A stretch of 64,000 nucleotides of DNA from Methylovirgula sp. (GTDB lineage Bacteria; Pseudomonadota; Alphaproteobacteria; Rhizobiales; Beijerinckiaceae): assembly GCF_037200945.1 (NCBI RefSeq), contig NZ_JBBCGP010000001.1, positions 3,470,501 through 3,534,500 on the forward strand. Reading direction: 5' to 3'. The first letter of the stretch is position 1. Each line of letters opens with the position of its first letter. Shown here in pieces: positions 1-9,877 of this stretch. The notes beneath the pieces were generated by a model. That model was not told where the DNA came from, did no database searches, and saw only the letters and a program-made list of their open reading frames with translations. A program made the translations under genes and the position numbers.

Positions 1-18
1 TTGAGCGGCCGCGCCCTC

Positions 19-1437
19 TCAGCGCGGCAGGACACTCTCGCCCATCAGGAATTCATCGACCGACTGCGCCGCCTGACGGCCTTCGCGAATCGCCCAGACG
101 ACGAGTGATTGTCCGCGGCGCATGTCGCCACACGCGAAAATCTTGTCGAGCGAGGACTTGTAGTCCTTCACATTGGCTTCGACATTGCCGCGCCCGTCGA
201 GCTTGACGCCGAGCTTTTCCAACAGACCTTCGTAGATCGGCGCAACGAACCCCATCGCGAGCAACACGAGATCGGCTTCGAGAACGAACGCGCTGTCGGG
301 AATCTCTTTCATCTTCTCGTCGAGACGGACGCAGACAAGCTGCTTGACCACGCCGTTCTCGCCGCGAAATTCCTTGGTCATCACGGCGAAGTCGCGCTTG
401 GCGCCTTCCTCGTGGCTCGACGAGGTACGCAGCTTCAGCGGCCAATCCGGCCAAGTCAGAAGCTTGTTTTCCTTCTCCGGCGGCATCGTCATGATTTCAA
501 GCTGTGTGACGCTCACGGCGCCCTGACGCACCGACGTACCGATGCAGTCCGAACCGGTGTCGCCGCCACCGATGACGATAACGCGCTTGCCGGCCGCGAG
601 GATCGGCTGATTGGTATGGAACGGCTCGCGGCTGACGCGGCGGTTCTGTTGCGGCAAAAAATCCATCGCGAAGTGAATGCCGGCGAGATCGCGCCCGGGA
701 ATTGGCAGATCGCGCGGCTTCTCCGCCCCGCCCGCAAGCACGAGAGCGTCGCAATCATCGAGCAGATTGGCGGGATCGAGATCGACGCCGACATTGACGC
801 CGCCGTGGAAATTCACACCCTCCGCTTCCATCTGCTGAACGCGGCGTTCGATCAGATGCTTCTCCATCTTGAAATCGGGAATGCCATAACGCAGCAAGCC
901 CCCCATTTTCAGATGCTTGTCGAAGACATGCACATCATGGCCGACGCGCGCGAGCTGCTGCGCGCAGGCAAGGCCCGCGGGACCCGCGCCGACGACGCCA
1001 ATTTTCTTGCCCGTGCGGCGCTCTGACGGCTCCGGCTTGACCCAACCCTTCGCAAAGGCGCGATCGACGATCGTGCATTCGATCGTTTTGATTGTCACCG
1101 GCTGATCGGTGAGATTGAGCGTGCAGGCAGCCTCGCACGGCGCCGGGCAAACGCGGCCGGTAAATTCCGGAAAATTATTGGTCGAATGAAGATTGCGCGC
1201 CGCCTCTTCCCAATCGGAATTGTAGACGAGGTCGTTCCAATCCGGGATCTGATTGTTAACCGGGCAGCCGTTGTGACAATACGGGATGCCGCAATCCATG
1301 CAGCGCGCGGCCTGATCCTTTGTCGCTTCTTCGGAAAGCGGGATCATGAATTCCTTGTAATTGCGGATGCGGTCGGACGCTGGCGCATAGCGCCGGTCGC
1401 GCCGGTCGATTTCGAGGAAGCCCGTAACTTTGCCCAT
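19..1437 (-). CDS. gltD: Glutamate synthase (NADPH) small subunit GltD
   Basis: This 472-aa flavoprotein supplies electrons from NADPH to the large subunit, which makes glutamate from glutamine and 2-oxoglutarate in the cytoplasm. The N-terminal part carries the Cys clusters that bind 4Fe-4S centres (CMDCGIPYCHNGCP at about residues 46-59, then CPAPCEAAC). It is followed by an FAD-binding GAGPAGLACAQQL motif near residue 150 and the NADPH-binding IGGGDTGSDCIG motif near residue 290. The length is normal for the beta subunit. It lies 63 bp downstream of gltB on the same strand, so the two probably form one operon. The gene is complete, ending 18 bp inside the window edge. Family and function are secure. 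Confidence 0.97.
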   Translation of the reverse strand: MGKVTGFLEIDRRDRRYAPASDRIRNYKEFMIPLSEEATKDQAARCMDCGIPYCHNGCPVNNQIPDWNDLVYNSDWEEAARNLHSTNNFPEFTGRVCPAPCEAACTLNLTDQPVTIKTIECTIVDRAFAKGWVKPEPSERRTGKKIGVVGAGPAGLACAQQLARVGHDVHVFDKHLKMGGLLRYGIPDFKMEKHLIERRVQQMEAEGVNFHGGVNVGVDLDPANLLDDCDALVLAGGAEKPRDLPIPGRDLAGIHFAMDFLPQQNRRVSREPFHTNQPILAAGKRVIVIGGGDTGSDCIGTSVRQGAVSVTQLEIMTMPPEKENKLLTWPDWPLKLRTSSSHEEGAKRDFAVMTKEFRGENGVVKQLVCVRLDEKMKEIPDSAFVLEADLVLLAMGFVAPIYEGLLEKLGVKLDGRGNVEANVKDYKSSLDKIFACGDMRRGQSLVVWAIREGRQAAQSVDEFLMGESVLPR

Positions 1438-1500
1438 ATCAGCCCCAAACGCGCCCGCGTTACCAGCGGGCGAAATCGATTATCTGCGAATGCCTGACGT

Positions 1501-4500
1501 TTATTCGCCCGCGGCAGCGAATGGCGGCGCATCCTCTTCCTGCGCCAAAAGCTCGGCCAGCGCGCGCCGGTATTCCACCGGCATCACCTTCCGGAACTTG
1601 CCTTTGTACTCATCCCAATTGTCAAGGATGAGACGCGCCCGCATCGAGCCCGTGTAGGCCGCGTGATTGCTGATCAGCTGATGCAGGCGCTCGGCATCGA
1701 AGCGCGTCATGTCACGCATGACATCGACGCGACCGTGAAAGTCGAGATCGCCACCCTGATGATAGCTCTCCTGCATCTTCTCTTCTTCGGCGACGACCGG
1801 TTCGAGTTCGACCATCGCCAGATTGCAGCGCTGGGCGAAATCGCCATCCTCATCGAGGACATACGCGATGCCGCCCGACATGCCCGCGGCGAAATTGCGG
1901 CCCGTCTTGCCGATCACGACGACAATGCCGCCGGTCATATATTCGCAGCCGTGATCGCCGGTGCCCTCAACGACTGTGATCGCGCCGGAATTACGCACGC
2001 CAAAACGCTCGCCAGCAACGCCACGCAAGTAGCATTCCCCGGCGATCGCGCCGTAGAGCACCGTATTGCCCGCGATGATCGACTCTTCCGGCACGACGCG
2101 CGATTCTGCCGGCGGATAGATGATGATCTTGCCGCCCGAAAGACCCTTGCCGACATAATCGTTGGCCTGACCTTCGAGTTCGATCGTCACGCCTTTGGCG
2201 AGCCACCCACCGAAGCTCTGTCCAGCCGTGCCCTTCATTTTGATATGGACCGTTTCGTCCGGCAGGCCGGTGTGGCCGTAGACGCGGGCGATCTCCCCCG
2301 AAAGCATGGCGCCCGCCGTGCGATCGCTGTTACGGATCGTCGTTTCGATCCGCACCTTCGCGCCGCGCTGGATCGCCGGCTGCGCCTCCGCGATCAGGCC
2401 GCGGTCGAGCACTCTCTCGAGCTGATGATCCTGCCCTTCGGAATGATAGATCGCCTCCGGCCCGTCGGCAGTCGGCTTATGGAACAATTTCGAGAAATCG
2501 AGGCCGTGCGCCTTCCAATGCTCGACGACCTTGGCGCGGTCGAGCATCTGCATCTGGCCGACCATTTCATCGAATGTGCGATAGCCGAGCCTGGCCATCC
2601 ATTCGCGCACTTCCTCAGCCACGAAGAAGAAATAATTGATGATATGCTCGGGCTGGCCAACGAAGCGCTTGCGCAGCACCGGGTCCTGCGTCGCGACACC
2701 GACCGGACAGGTATTGAGATGACACTTGCGCATCATGATGCAGCCGGCCGCGATCAGCGGCGCGGTGGCAAAACCGAACTCATCGGCGCCGAGCAGCGCG
2801 CCGACCACGACATCGCGCCCAGTGCGCAAACCACCATCGACCTGCACGGCAATGCGCGAACGCAGCCGGTTGAGCACCAGCGTCTGATGCGTCTCGGCGA
2901 GGCCGATCTCCCACGGCGAGCCCGCGTGCTTGATCGAGGTCAGCGGCGAAGCGCCCGTACCGCCCTCATAGCCCGAGATCGTGACGTGATCGGCCTTCGC
3001 CTTGGACACCCCGGCGGCGACCGTGCCGACACCGATTTCCGAGACGAGCTTCACCGACACGTCGGCGCGCGGATTGACGTTTTTCAGATCGTAGATGAGC
3101 TGCTTCAGATCTTCGATCGAATAGATGTCGTGATGTGGCGGCGGCGAAATAAGGCCGACGCCCTGTGTCGAGTGGCGAACCTTGGCAATGACGGCATCGA
3201 CCTTGTGGCCGGGCAATTGGCCACCCTCGCCGGGCTTCGCACCTTGCGCCATCTTGATCTGGATCATGTCGGCGTTGACCAGATATTCCGCCGTCGCGCC
3301 GAAGCGACCGGAAGCGACCTGCTTGATCGCCGAGCGCATCGAATCGCCGTTCGGCAACGGCTTGAAGCGATCGGATTCCTCGCCGCCCTCGCCCGTATTC
3401 GATTTACCGCCGATGCGGTTCATCGCGATCGCGAGAGTCGTATGCGCCTCACGCGAGATCGAGCCGAACGACATGGCGCCCGTCGCAAAGCGCCGGACGA
3501 TCGTTGCTACCGACTCGACTTCTTCTAACGGCACCGGCGTACGGCCATCTTCCTCGGCCGGGCGGATGCGGAACAGGCTGCGGATCGTCAACGGCCGTTC
3601 GCTCTCCTCATTCAGCAGCGCCGCATAGGACTTATAGGTCTCGACGGAATTGCTGCGCACGGCGTGCTGGAGCAGCGAGACGCTCTGCGGCGTCCAGGAA
3701 TGCACTTCGCCGCGAATGCGATAGGCATATTCGCCGCCGACATCGAGCGCGTTGCGATAGATCGGCGCATTGCCGAAAGCGTCCTGATGCCGGCGTGCCG
3801 ATTCCTGTGCGACTTCGGCGAGGCCGATGCCTCCGATGCGGCTCGCCGTGCCGGTAAAATAGCGGGCGACGAAATCATCGGCGAGGCCGATCGCATCGAA
3901 TATCTGTCCACCGCAGTAAGATTGATAGGTCGAAATGCCCATCTTCGACATGACCTTCATCAGGCCCTTGTCGATCGACTTGATGTAGCGCTTCACCGCC
4001 TCGTGCCCGTCGACATCCTTGGGCAATTCGGAGGCGATTGCGTACAGCGTTTCAAACGCGAGATAGGGGTTGATCGCCTCGGCGCCATAGCCCGCGAGCA
4101 GCGCGAAATGATGCACTTCGCGCGCTTCGCCCGTCTCGACGACAAGGCCGACCGAGGTGCGCAGACCCTTGCGGATCAGATGATGATGCACGGCCGCAGT
4201 CGCGAGCAATGACGGAATCGGGATCCGGTCCGGCCCGACGAGGCGATCGGACAGAACGATGATCGTATAGCCGCTCGTGATTGCCTGTTCGGCGCGACTG
4301 CAGAGCCGATCGAGCGCCTCGGCCATGCCTTCGGCACCCTTGTCGGCCCCATAGGTCACGTCGAGCGTGCGTGTGTCGAACGTATCTTCGACCATGCCGA
4401 TGTTGCGGATCTTTTCCAGATCGTCGTTCGTCAGAATCGGCTGCTTGACTTCAAGGCGCTTGCGCTTGGAATTGCCTTCGCGGTCGAAAATGTTCGGCCG

Positions 4501-6249
4501 CGGCCCGATGAAGGACACGAGGCTCATGACGATGTCTTCGCGGATCGGATCGATCGGCGGGTTCGTCACCTGCGCGAAATTCTGCTTGAAATAGGTGTAG
4601 AGCAGCTTCGACTTCGATGACAGCGCCGAGATCGGCGTGTCGGTACCCATCGAGCCGATCGCCTCCTGGCCAGTCTCGGCCATCGGCTCCATCAGCAGCG
4701 CAATATCTTCCTGCGTGTAGCCGAACGCCTGCTGGCGATCGAGCAAGGAGGCATCGCCTCGCGGTGGGCGTTGTCCGGATGGCGTCGGCAATTCTTCAAG
4801 CTTGATCTGCGTGCGCGCCAGCCAGTCGCCGTAAGGCGCCAGCTTCGACATTTCCGCCTTGATCTCGTCGTCCGAAATGATGCGGCCCTGTTCGAGATCG
4901 ACGAGCAGCATCCGGCCCGGCTGAAGCCGCCATTTGGTGATGATCTTCTCTTCCGGGATCGGCAGCACGCCGACTTCCGACGCCATGACGACAAAGCCGT
5001 CATCGGTCACAATATAGCGCGCCGGACGCAGGCCGTTACGGTCGAGCGTCGCGCCGATCTGCCGGCCATCGGTGAAAGCCACGGCGGCGGGGCCGTCCCA
5101 CGGCTCCATCAGCGCCGCATGATATTCGTAGAAAGCGCGACGGCTCTCATCCATCAACGGATTGCCCGACCAGGCCTCCGGGATCAGCATCATCATCGCG
5201 TGCGTCAGCGAATAGCCGCCGCGCACGAGGAATTCGAGCGCATTATCGAAACAGGCCGTGTCCGATTGTCCCTCGTAGGAAATCGGCCAAAGCTTCTTGA
5301 TGTCGTCGCCAAACAGCGGCGAACTGACCGACGCTTCGCGCGCGGCCATCCAATTGTTATTGCCGCGCACGGTGTTGATCTCACCGTTATGCGCGACCAT
5401 CCGGTAAGGATGCGCGAGCTGCCAGGTCGGGAACGTGTTGGTCGAGAAACGCTGATGCACGAGCGCCAGCGCCGATTCGAACAGCGGATCCTGCAGATCC
5501 TTGAAATATTCGCCAAGCTGCGTCGCGAGCAGCAGACCTTTGTAGACGATCGTGCGCGACGACAGGGAGACGATGTAGAATCCCTTGGTGCGCGGATCGT
5601 TGAGATCGCGCACGCTGTTCGAGATCACCTTGCGCAGGATGAACAGCCGCCGCTCGAACTCGTCATAGTCGGCGCCCGACCGCCCCGCGTCGAGGCCGCG
5701 CTCGATGAAAATCTGCCGGATGACAGGTTCTGTCGGCTTGATGCTCTCACCAAGTCCGGACGAATCGCGCGGCACGTCGCGCCACGCGAGCAAAACCTGC
5801 CCTTCGGCGGCAACGACCGATGCAATCAGCGATTCGATCTTGCTGCGGATTTCAGGATCGCGCGGCAGGAAGATGAGACCGGCGGCGTATTCGCCTAATG
5901 CCGGAAGCCGGAAGCCGAGTTTGTTGGCTTCCGCCGCAAAGAACCGATGCGGCATCTGCACCAGCATGCCGCAGCCGTCGCCCGCCTTGGGGTCTGCCCC
6001 CACGGCACCCCGGTGATCGAGGTTGAGGAGGATTTCCAGACCCTTGCCGATGATGTCGTGCGACTTCTGATTGTGCATATTGGCGATAAAGCCGACACCG
6101 CACGCATCATGCTCCTGGCGTGGGTCATAGAGACCCTGCGCCGGCGGCAGGCCGGGATCGAGACCGGCGCCGACGGAAAAAGCGGCTTTGCCGGCCGTCT
6201 GACCCCCGAGTTCCGACCCAATCCGCTGATGCTTTTCCACAGCCGTCAT
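1501..6249 (-). CDS. gltB: Glutamate synthase (NADPH) large subunit GltB
   Basis: The 1,582-aa large subunit releases ammonia from glutamine and uses it for reductive amination of 2-oxoglutarate. The N-terminal class II glutaminase domain begins at EHDACGVGF, where the Cys (about residue 50) is the expected nucleophile exposed after propeptide removal. The propeptide here is about 49 residues. The FMN/synthase domain follows, with the 3Fe-4S cysteine set in CIMMRKCHLNTCPVG near residue 1180. The C-terminal glycine-repeat beta-helix domain (GGWLAKGVTIELEG, YVGKGLSGGKIIIYPP) is intact. It is first in an operon with gltD. The ATG at 6249 follows a purine-rich GGGGACGGAGC. The long ORFs on the opposite strand are coding shadows. 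Confidence 0.97.
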   Translation of the reverse strand: MTAVEKHQRIGSELGGQTAGKAAFSVGAGLDPGLPPAQGLYDPRQEHDACGVGFIANMHNQKSHDIIGKGLEILLNLDHRGAVGADPKAGDGCGMLVQMPHRFFAAEANKLGFRLPALGEYAAGLIFLPRDPEIRSKIESLIASVVAAEGQVLLAWRDVPRDSSGLGESIKPTEPVIRQIFIERGLDAGRSGADYDEFERRLFILRKVISNSVRDLNDPRTKGFYIVSLSSRTIVYKGLLLATQLGEYFKDLQDPLFESALALVHQRFSTNTFPTWQLAHPYRMVAHNGEINTVRGNNNWMAAREASVSSPLFGDDIKKLWPISYEGQSDTACFDNALEFLVRGGYSLTHAMMMLIPEAWSGNPLMDESRRAFYEYHAALMEPWDGPAAVAFTDGRQIGATLDRNGLRPARYIVTDDGFVVMASEVGVLPIPEEKIITKWRLQPGRMLLVDLEQGRIISDDEIKAEMSKLAPYGDWLARTQIKLEELPTPSGQRPPRGDASLLDRQQAFGYTQEDIALLMEPMAETGQEAIGSMGTDTPISALSSKSKLLYTYFKQNFAQVTNPPIDPIREDIVMSLVSFIGPRPNIFDREGNSKRKRLEVKQPILTNDDLEKIRNIGMVEDTFDTRTLDVTYGADKGAEGMAEALDRLCSRAEQAITSGYTIIVLSDRLVGPDRIPIPSLLATAAVHHHLIRKGLRTSVGLVVETGEAREVHHFALLAGYGAEAINPYLAFETLYAIASELPKDVDGHEAVKRYIKSIDKGLMKVMSKMGISTYQSYCGGQIFDAIGLADDFVARYFTGTASRIGGIGLAEVAQESARRHQDAFGNAPIYRNALDVGGEYAYRIRGEVHSWTPQSVSLLQHAVRSNSVETYKSYAALLNEESERPLTIRSLFRIRPAEEDGRTPVPLEEVESVATIVRRFATGAMSFGSISREAHTTLAIAMNRIGGKSNTGEGGEESDRFKPLPNGDSMRSAIKQVASGRFGATAEYLVNADMIQIKMAQGAKPGEGGQLPGHKVDAVIAKVRHSTQGVGLISPPPHHDIYSIEDLKQLIYDLKNVNPRADVSVKLVSEIGVGTVAAGVSKAKADHVTISGYEGGTGASPLTSIKHAGSPWEIGLAETHQTLVLNRLRSRIAVQVDGGLRTGRDVVVGALLGADEFGFATAPLIAAGCIMMRKCHLNTCPVGVATQDPVLRKRFVGQPEHIINYFFFVAEEVREWMARLGYRTFDEMVGQMQMLDRAKVVEHWKAHGLDFSKLFHKPTADGPEAIYHSEGQDHQLERVLDRGLIAEAQPAIQRGAKVRIETTIRNSDRTAGAMLSGEIARVYGHTGLPDETVHIKMKGTAGQSFGGWLAKGVTIELEGQANDYVGKGLSGGKIIIYPPAESRVVPEESIIAGNTVLYGAIAGECYLRGVAGERFGVRNSGAITVVEGTGDHGCEYMTGGIVVVIGKTGRNFAAGMSGGIAYVLDEDGDFAQRCNLAMVELEPVVAEEEKMQESYHQGGDLDFHGRVDVMRDMTRFDAERLHQLISNHAAYTGSMRARLILDNWDEYKGKFRKVMPVEYRRALAELLAQEEDAPPFAAAGE

Positions 6250-6608
6250 GCTCCGTCCCCAAAACTCAAAGCCGGGTCGAACTCGCCCATTGTCTGAGAA
6301 TGCCCGCCGTCGCGACCAGCTCTGCGACTAGAAAATGCTGGAAACGTGCCAGCATCTTAAAAGGTCAACAAGGCTGTCCTATCCGCGGCGGGACTTTTTC
6401 AAATTTAGAATGAAAACACAAGCACACTTTAGGCCCGAGGGCAAAATATCGCGCCGCAACGTTGCCGTAGTGAAATCGATCGCGATCGGCGCATCTTTTT
6501 GCCCTTCTTCGTTCAAGCGCCGCGGGTCGCCGCGCCGCCGTAATCCATGCCGACTTTCGCCGGAATTCTTGTGAAGGTTATGATAGACGCCGACCGGATG
6601 GAGGACAC
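6250..6608. other. Divergent intergenic region upstream of gltB
   Basis: This 359-bp spacer separates gltB (minus) from a small exported-protein gene (plus) and must hold both promoters. No confident gene was found in it. It contains a perfect 7-bp hairpin, ATGCTGG/CCAGCAT, at 6335-6355 with a 7-nt loop. On the minus strand this is followed by TTTTC, so it could be a leader hairpin or operator for gltB, but there is no long T-run. The stretch around 6390-6440 is locally A/T-rich. Confidence 0.4.
6335..6355 (-). promoter_or_regulatory. Hairpin in gltB leader region
   Basis: A perfect inverted repeat, ATGCTGG then 7 nt then CCAGCAT, lies 86 bp upstream of the gltB start codon. It may act as an operator or leader structure. 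Its role is unproven. Confidence 0.25.
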
Positions 6609-7070
6609 ATGTCTGGCTCTCGTACGCTAAGCTTCCGTGTCGTGCGCAGAGGCGCCCTTGCGTTTGCCGGCAGTCTTCTGGCCTCGCTCACAATTATTCC
6701 AGCAAACGCACAATATGGGCCGCCGCCGTGGGCCTATCCTTATTACCATGACTATCATGGCGGCTATCCATCACCGCCAGGTCCTCCGGGCGATGAAGGG
6801 CCGCCGGGTCCTGACTATCCGGGCAGCGGCTATGAGGCACCGCGGAGTTTCACGGTTGCAGACGTGCGCCGCCGCGTGACGAGGCTTGGTCTTCATCTCG
6901 TCGCGAAACCGCGCCGCAAGGATAATATTTTCCTTGCAGAAGCCGAGGACGCAAATGGCGTTGCCCATCGGATGGTGTTCGACGCAGACAGCGGCCATCT
7001 GATCGAAAACACCAAACTGCCACCCCGCAAAGACACGGCGCACAAAGCCGCGCCGAAAGCCGGTCAATAA
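6609..7070 (+). CDS. Exported proline/glycine-rich protein with PepSY-like C-terminus
   Basis: This 153-aa protein is not assigned to a named family with confidence. It has a Sec signal peptide (basic start, then a hydrophobic run ending near IPANAQ at about residue 35). A segment of Pro, Gly and Tyr follows (about 36-80, with repeated PPGPPG-like units). The C-terminal domain of about 60 residues (FTVADVRRRVTRLGLHL ... MVFDADSGHLIE) resembles small PepSY-like periplasmic domains. The ATG at 6609 is well supported by GGAGG at 6600-6604. It stands alone, divergent from gltB and convergent with the Hsp20 gene, with a shared terminator after it. Periplasmic location is inferred. Confidence 0.7.
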   Translation: MSGSRTLSFRVVRRGALAFAGSLLASLTIIPANAQYGPPPWAYPYYHDYHGGYPSPPGPPGDEGPPGPDYPGSGYEAPRSFTVADVRRRVTRLGLHLVAKPRRKDNIFLAEAEDANGVAHRMVFDADSGHLIENTKLPPRKDTAHKAAPKAGQ

Positions 7071-7082
7071 AGCGCCAATGAA

Positions 7083-7105
7083 AAGGGCGCCGCGTGGGCG
7101 CCCTT
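7083..7105. terminator. Bidirectional terminator between convergent genes
   Basis: A 9-bp perfect stem, AAGGGCGCC/GGCGCCCTT with a 5-nt loop, lies between the stop codons of the exported-protein gene and the Hsp20 gene. A-rich sequence on the left gives a T-run on the minus strand. Confidence 0.7.
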
Positions 7106-7134
7106 CCCGATCCGCTGGGATGCGCTACGCGGGA

Positions 7135-7617
7135 TTATGCAGCTTTTGGCGACGAATCGGTCTCGACGGCCTTCGGGCCGGTGGCCGCCTTGCCGATCGG
7201 CACCTGACGGGGCTTCTGCGCCTCCGGCAATTCGCGCACGAGATCGACGTGCAGCAGACCGTTCTCAAGGCTCGCACTCTTTACGTAGACGTGGTCGGCG
7301 AGCTGAAAACGCCGCTCGAACGCGCGCGCGGCAATGCCCTGATAAAGGACTTCCTTCTTCGCCGGATCGCTTTCAACCCGAGCTTCCTTCGAACCCCGGA
7401 GAATCACGCTGTTCTCGCGGCTCTCGACCGAAAGCTCGTTCTCGCTAAAGCCGGCGACAGCGACAGAGATGCGATAGGAATCTTCGCCCGTACGTTCGAT
7501 ATTGTAGGGCGGATAGGAAGGGGCGGCCTCAAAGCCAGCAGCCTGATCGACCAGATTGAACAGGCGGTCAAAGCCGATGGTCGATCGGTAAAGTGGCGTA
7601 AGATCGAGTTGGCGCAT
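7135..7617 (-). CDS. Small heat-shock protein (Hsp20/IbpA family)
   Basis: A 160-aa ATP-independent chaperone that would hold unfolded proteins in the cytoplasm. The N-terminus (MRQLDLTPLYRSTIGFDRLF) is typical of class A rhizobial IbpA/Hsp20 proteins. The alpha-crystallin domain spans about residues 35-130 (YNIERTGEDSYRISVAVAGF ... FERRFQLADHV). A short charged tail follows, rather than a clear I-x-I motif. The ORF stays open upstream to 7965, but the ATG at 7617 is preceded by GAGGAG at ideal spacing and fits the family start, so the shorter form is chosen. It stands alone, convergent with the upstream gene. A heat-shock promoter or ROSE-type leader was not identified. Confidence 0.9.
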   Translation of the reverse strand: MRQLDLTPLYRSTIGFDRLFNLVDQAAGFEAAPSYPPYNIERTGEDSYRISVAVAGFSENELSVESRENSVILRGSKEARVESDPAKKEVLYQGIAARAFERRFQLADHVYVKSASLENGLLHVDLVRELPEAQKPRQVPIGKAATGPKAVETDSSPKAA

Positions 7618-7807
7618 TTGCGTTCTCCTCAAAAAAAGCGAGCAGGCAACAGCCGGCCTAAAGCCCTGACTGCACCCAGTTTTCTGCGCGTCCGATTGGC
7701 CCACGCAACCTCGATATGGTAGGGGTTTTGGCCGTTGCAAGGATGGTTCTGGCAACAATTCCAGGACGCCGAACACGCCCGCAATATTGCGAAGGTAAGG
7801 CTTCGTC

Positions 7808-8830
7808 TTGGATCTGATCAGCATTCCCGCCAATCCCGTCCCAGACGGCGCCATCGTCACGACACTGACCGCGCAGGATGGCGTGAACTTGCGCGTTGCG
7901 CGTTGGGAGGGCCGGCCAACGCAACGCGGCACCGTCGTGATTCTTGCGGGACGCGCCGAATTCATCGAACGCTATTTCGAAACCGTCGCAGAATTGCTTG
8001 CCCGCGGCTTCGCCGTTGTGGCGCTGGACTGGCGCGGGCAAGGTTTGTCCGAACGTCAGCTCCGCAATTCCCGTAAAGGTCATATCGACGATTTTGAGAT
8101 TTATGAGCGAGACCTCGTCGCGCTACGCGACCAGATCCTGACGCCGCTGTGCCCGAAGCCGTGGTTCGCGCTCGGCCACAGCATGGGTGCCGCCGTGCTG
8201 CTGGCGCAGGCGCACGCGGGTCGTTCGCCTTTTGCGCGGCTGGTTCTGACGTCGCCCATGATCGATTTATATCTATTGCGCTTCAAGGCCGGGGCGCGGC
8301 TCTTTATCGAAGGCCTGGATATTATCGGTCTCGGCGGCTCTTACATCCCCGGCGCCAGCGGCCGATCGATCTACCTGCGGCCCTTTGCGCAGCAAGTCCT
8401 GACATCGGACGAAACGCGCTATGCGCGCACCGTCGCGACGCTCAACGCCGCCCCGCAACTTGCTATCGGCGGCCCAACCGTGAGCTGGGCGAACGCGGCG
8501 CTGCGATTGATGCGCCAGTTCGAGAATCCCGATTATGCGCGCAGGACGCTGACACCGGCGCTTGTGATTGCCGTCGGTGCCGACCGGATCGTTGCGACGC
8601 CGGCGATCGAAGCCTTTGCCAGCCGTCTCAAGGCCGGCCATTTCATCACGCTGCCACAGGCGCGCCACGACATTTTGATGGAGCGCGATGTTTTTCGCAG
8701 CCAGTTCTGGGCGGCCTTCGATGCCTTCATTCCGGGCGCGGAAGATGAGATGGCAAAGACGCTGCGCGCGGCCCCACCACGCCGCCGCCGGCGCGGTCTG
8801 TTGCGTTGGCCACTGGCTGCGCGGGTTTAA
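7808..8830 (+). CDS. Alpha/beta hydrolase (lysophospholipase / monoacylglycerol lipase type)
   Basis: This 340-aa protein of the serine hydrolase fold probably cleaves acyl esters of glycerol lipids (PldB-like). The nucleophile elbow is GHSMGA (Ser near residue 121). The lid and core follow, and the catalytic His is probably in ARHDILMERD near residue 290. The proposed start is a TTG at 7808, with AAGGTAAGG 6-14 nt upstream; no in-frame ATG fits the conserved N-terminus. The C-terminus ends in an Arg-rich stretch. Its stop codon shares TTAA with the stop of the convergent hisN-like gene, so the two mRNAs overlap at their 3' ends. Exact substrate unknown. Confidence 0.85.
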   Translation: MDLISIPANPVPDGAIVTTLTAQDGVNLRVARWEGRPTQRGTVVILAGRAEFIERYFETVAELLARGFAVVALDWRGQGLSERQLRNSRKGHIDDFEIYERDLVALRDQILTPLCPKPWFALGHSMGAAVLLAQAHAGRSPFARLVLTSPMIDLYLLRFKAGARLFIEGLDIIGLGGSYIPGASGRSIYLRPFAQQVLTSDETRYARTVATLNAAPQLAIGGPTVSWANAALRLMRQFENPDYARRTLTPALVIAVGADRIVATPAIEAFASRLKAGHFITLPQARHDILMERDVFRSQFWAAFDAFIPGAEDEMAKTLRAAPPRRRRRGLLRWPLAARV

Positions 8831-9621
8831 GCGAGCAAGGCCAGCGCGGCCTCATGCAGACGCGCATCACCCGAGGCGATGACATCGCCGCCAGCGGCCG
8901 CATCGCCACCGGTCCAGGTTGTCACCACGCCCCCTGCCCCTTCGACGATCGGGATGAGCGGCGCAATATCGTAAGCCTTGACGCCAGCTTCGATGACGCA
9001 ATCGACGTGGCCCGCGGCGAGCATCGCGAAGGCGTAGCAATCATAGCCATAGCGCGAGAGTCGCGTCTTTTCCTCGACGCGGCGAAATTTGGACAGCGCG
9101 TCCGGCGGATACAGCAGCGGCGAAGTCGTCAACAATGTCGCGCGCGACAAGGCCTCGCAGGCGCGGACGTAGAGCTTGCGTTGTATCAGCTTGTGGTCGT
9201 GCCCCGGCCCGCGCCAAGTCGCGACTTTCCCATCGCCGAAAAAATATTCGCGCGTGAACGGCTGCGCCATCGCGCCGTAAATCGGCCGGCCTCTATGCAA
9301 GAGACCGATCAGGGTTCCCCATGTCGGAAAACCCGAAATGAAGCTTTTGGTGCCGTCGATCGGATCGAGCACCCAGACATATTCCGCATCGTCGCGGTCA
9401 TTGCCGAATTCTTCGCCGATGATGCCGTGATGGGCGAAAGTTTCGCGGATAAGGCGGCGCATCGCGACTTCGGCAGCTCGGTCGGCTTCGGTGACCGGAT
9501 CGAAAACGCCACCTGCGCTTTTGTCCTCGGCGCCAAAGGTCGTGCGGAAAAACGGCAAGATCGTCTGGCCAGCGACGTCGGCGAGCTTTTCGATAAAGGC
9601 GGTGAGATCGACGGCTGTCAT
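8827..9621 (-). CDS. hisN: Inositol-monophosphatase-family phosphatase, probable histidinol-phosphatase HisN
   Basis: A 264-aa Mg2+-dependent phosphomonoesterase. It would dephosphorylate histidinol phosphate in histidine synthesis, or inositol phosphate-type substrates. Family metal ligands are visible in GEEFGN (about 69-74) and DPIDGTKSF (about 86-94), and the C-terminal signature is DIAPLIPIVEGAGG. The length is typical for HisN. The DIAPL-type ending favours histidinol-phosphatase over SuhB, but no other his gene is nearby, so specificity stays open. The ATG is at 9621. An MmgR/suhB-type sRNA lies about 260 bp upstream, a synteny that recalls the sRNA family named after suhB. Confidence 0.85.
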   Translation of the reverse strand: MTAVDLTAFIEKLADVAGQTILPFFRTTFGAEDKSAGGVFDPVTEADRAAEVAMRRLIRETFAHHGIIGEEFGNDRDDAEYVWVLDPIDGTKSFISGFPTWGTLIGLLHRGRPIYGAMAQPFTREYFFGDGKVATWRGPGHDHKLIQRKLYVRACEALSRATLLTTSPLLYPPDALSKFRRVEEKTRLSRYGYDCYAFAMLAAGHVDCVIEAGVKAYDIAPLIPIVEGAGGVVTTWTGGDAAAGGDVIASGDARLHEAALALLA

Positions 9622-9799
9622 GCAAGACCCGAGAGAATCGAATGGACCATAACGGCAATGGATTTTGAATGGCGCGCCGAACTCAAGCTAAACTCTTTAA
9701 CCCCGCCAGCGTGACACAATGGCAACGCGTCAGAAGCGCCTGAAAGTCAAGATTTCAAAGGGAAAATACGTGTATATATAATGCTTTAAGATGCTCGAT

Positions 9800-9858
9800 G
9801 CGTCGCACCGCCGCACAACCCACAAATAGGTCAATAAGACTTGCGCTTTGTGCGACGC
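9800..9858. repeat. 9-bp inverted repeat upstream of the sRNA
   Basis: GCGTCGCAC at 9800-9808 and its exact complement at 9850-9858 are separated by 41 bp. They overlap the presumed promoter of the sRNA, so they could bind a regulator. No function is shown. Confidence 0.35.
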
Positions 9859-9877
9859 ACGTCCATATTATTGCGGT

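Noticed and set aside
1663..3528. 621-aa open frame opposite gltB
   Set aside because: It runs antisense to a fully conserved gltB, is rich in Arg/His/Asp as expected for a high-GC antisense frame, and has no recognisable domain or ribosome binding site.
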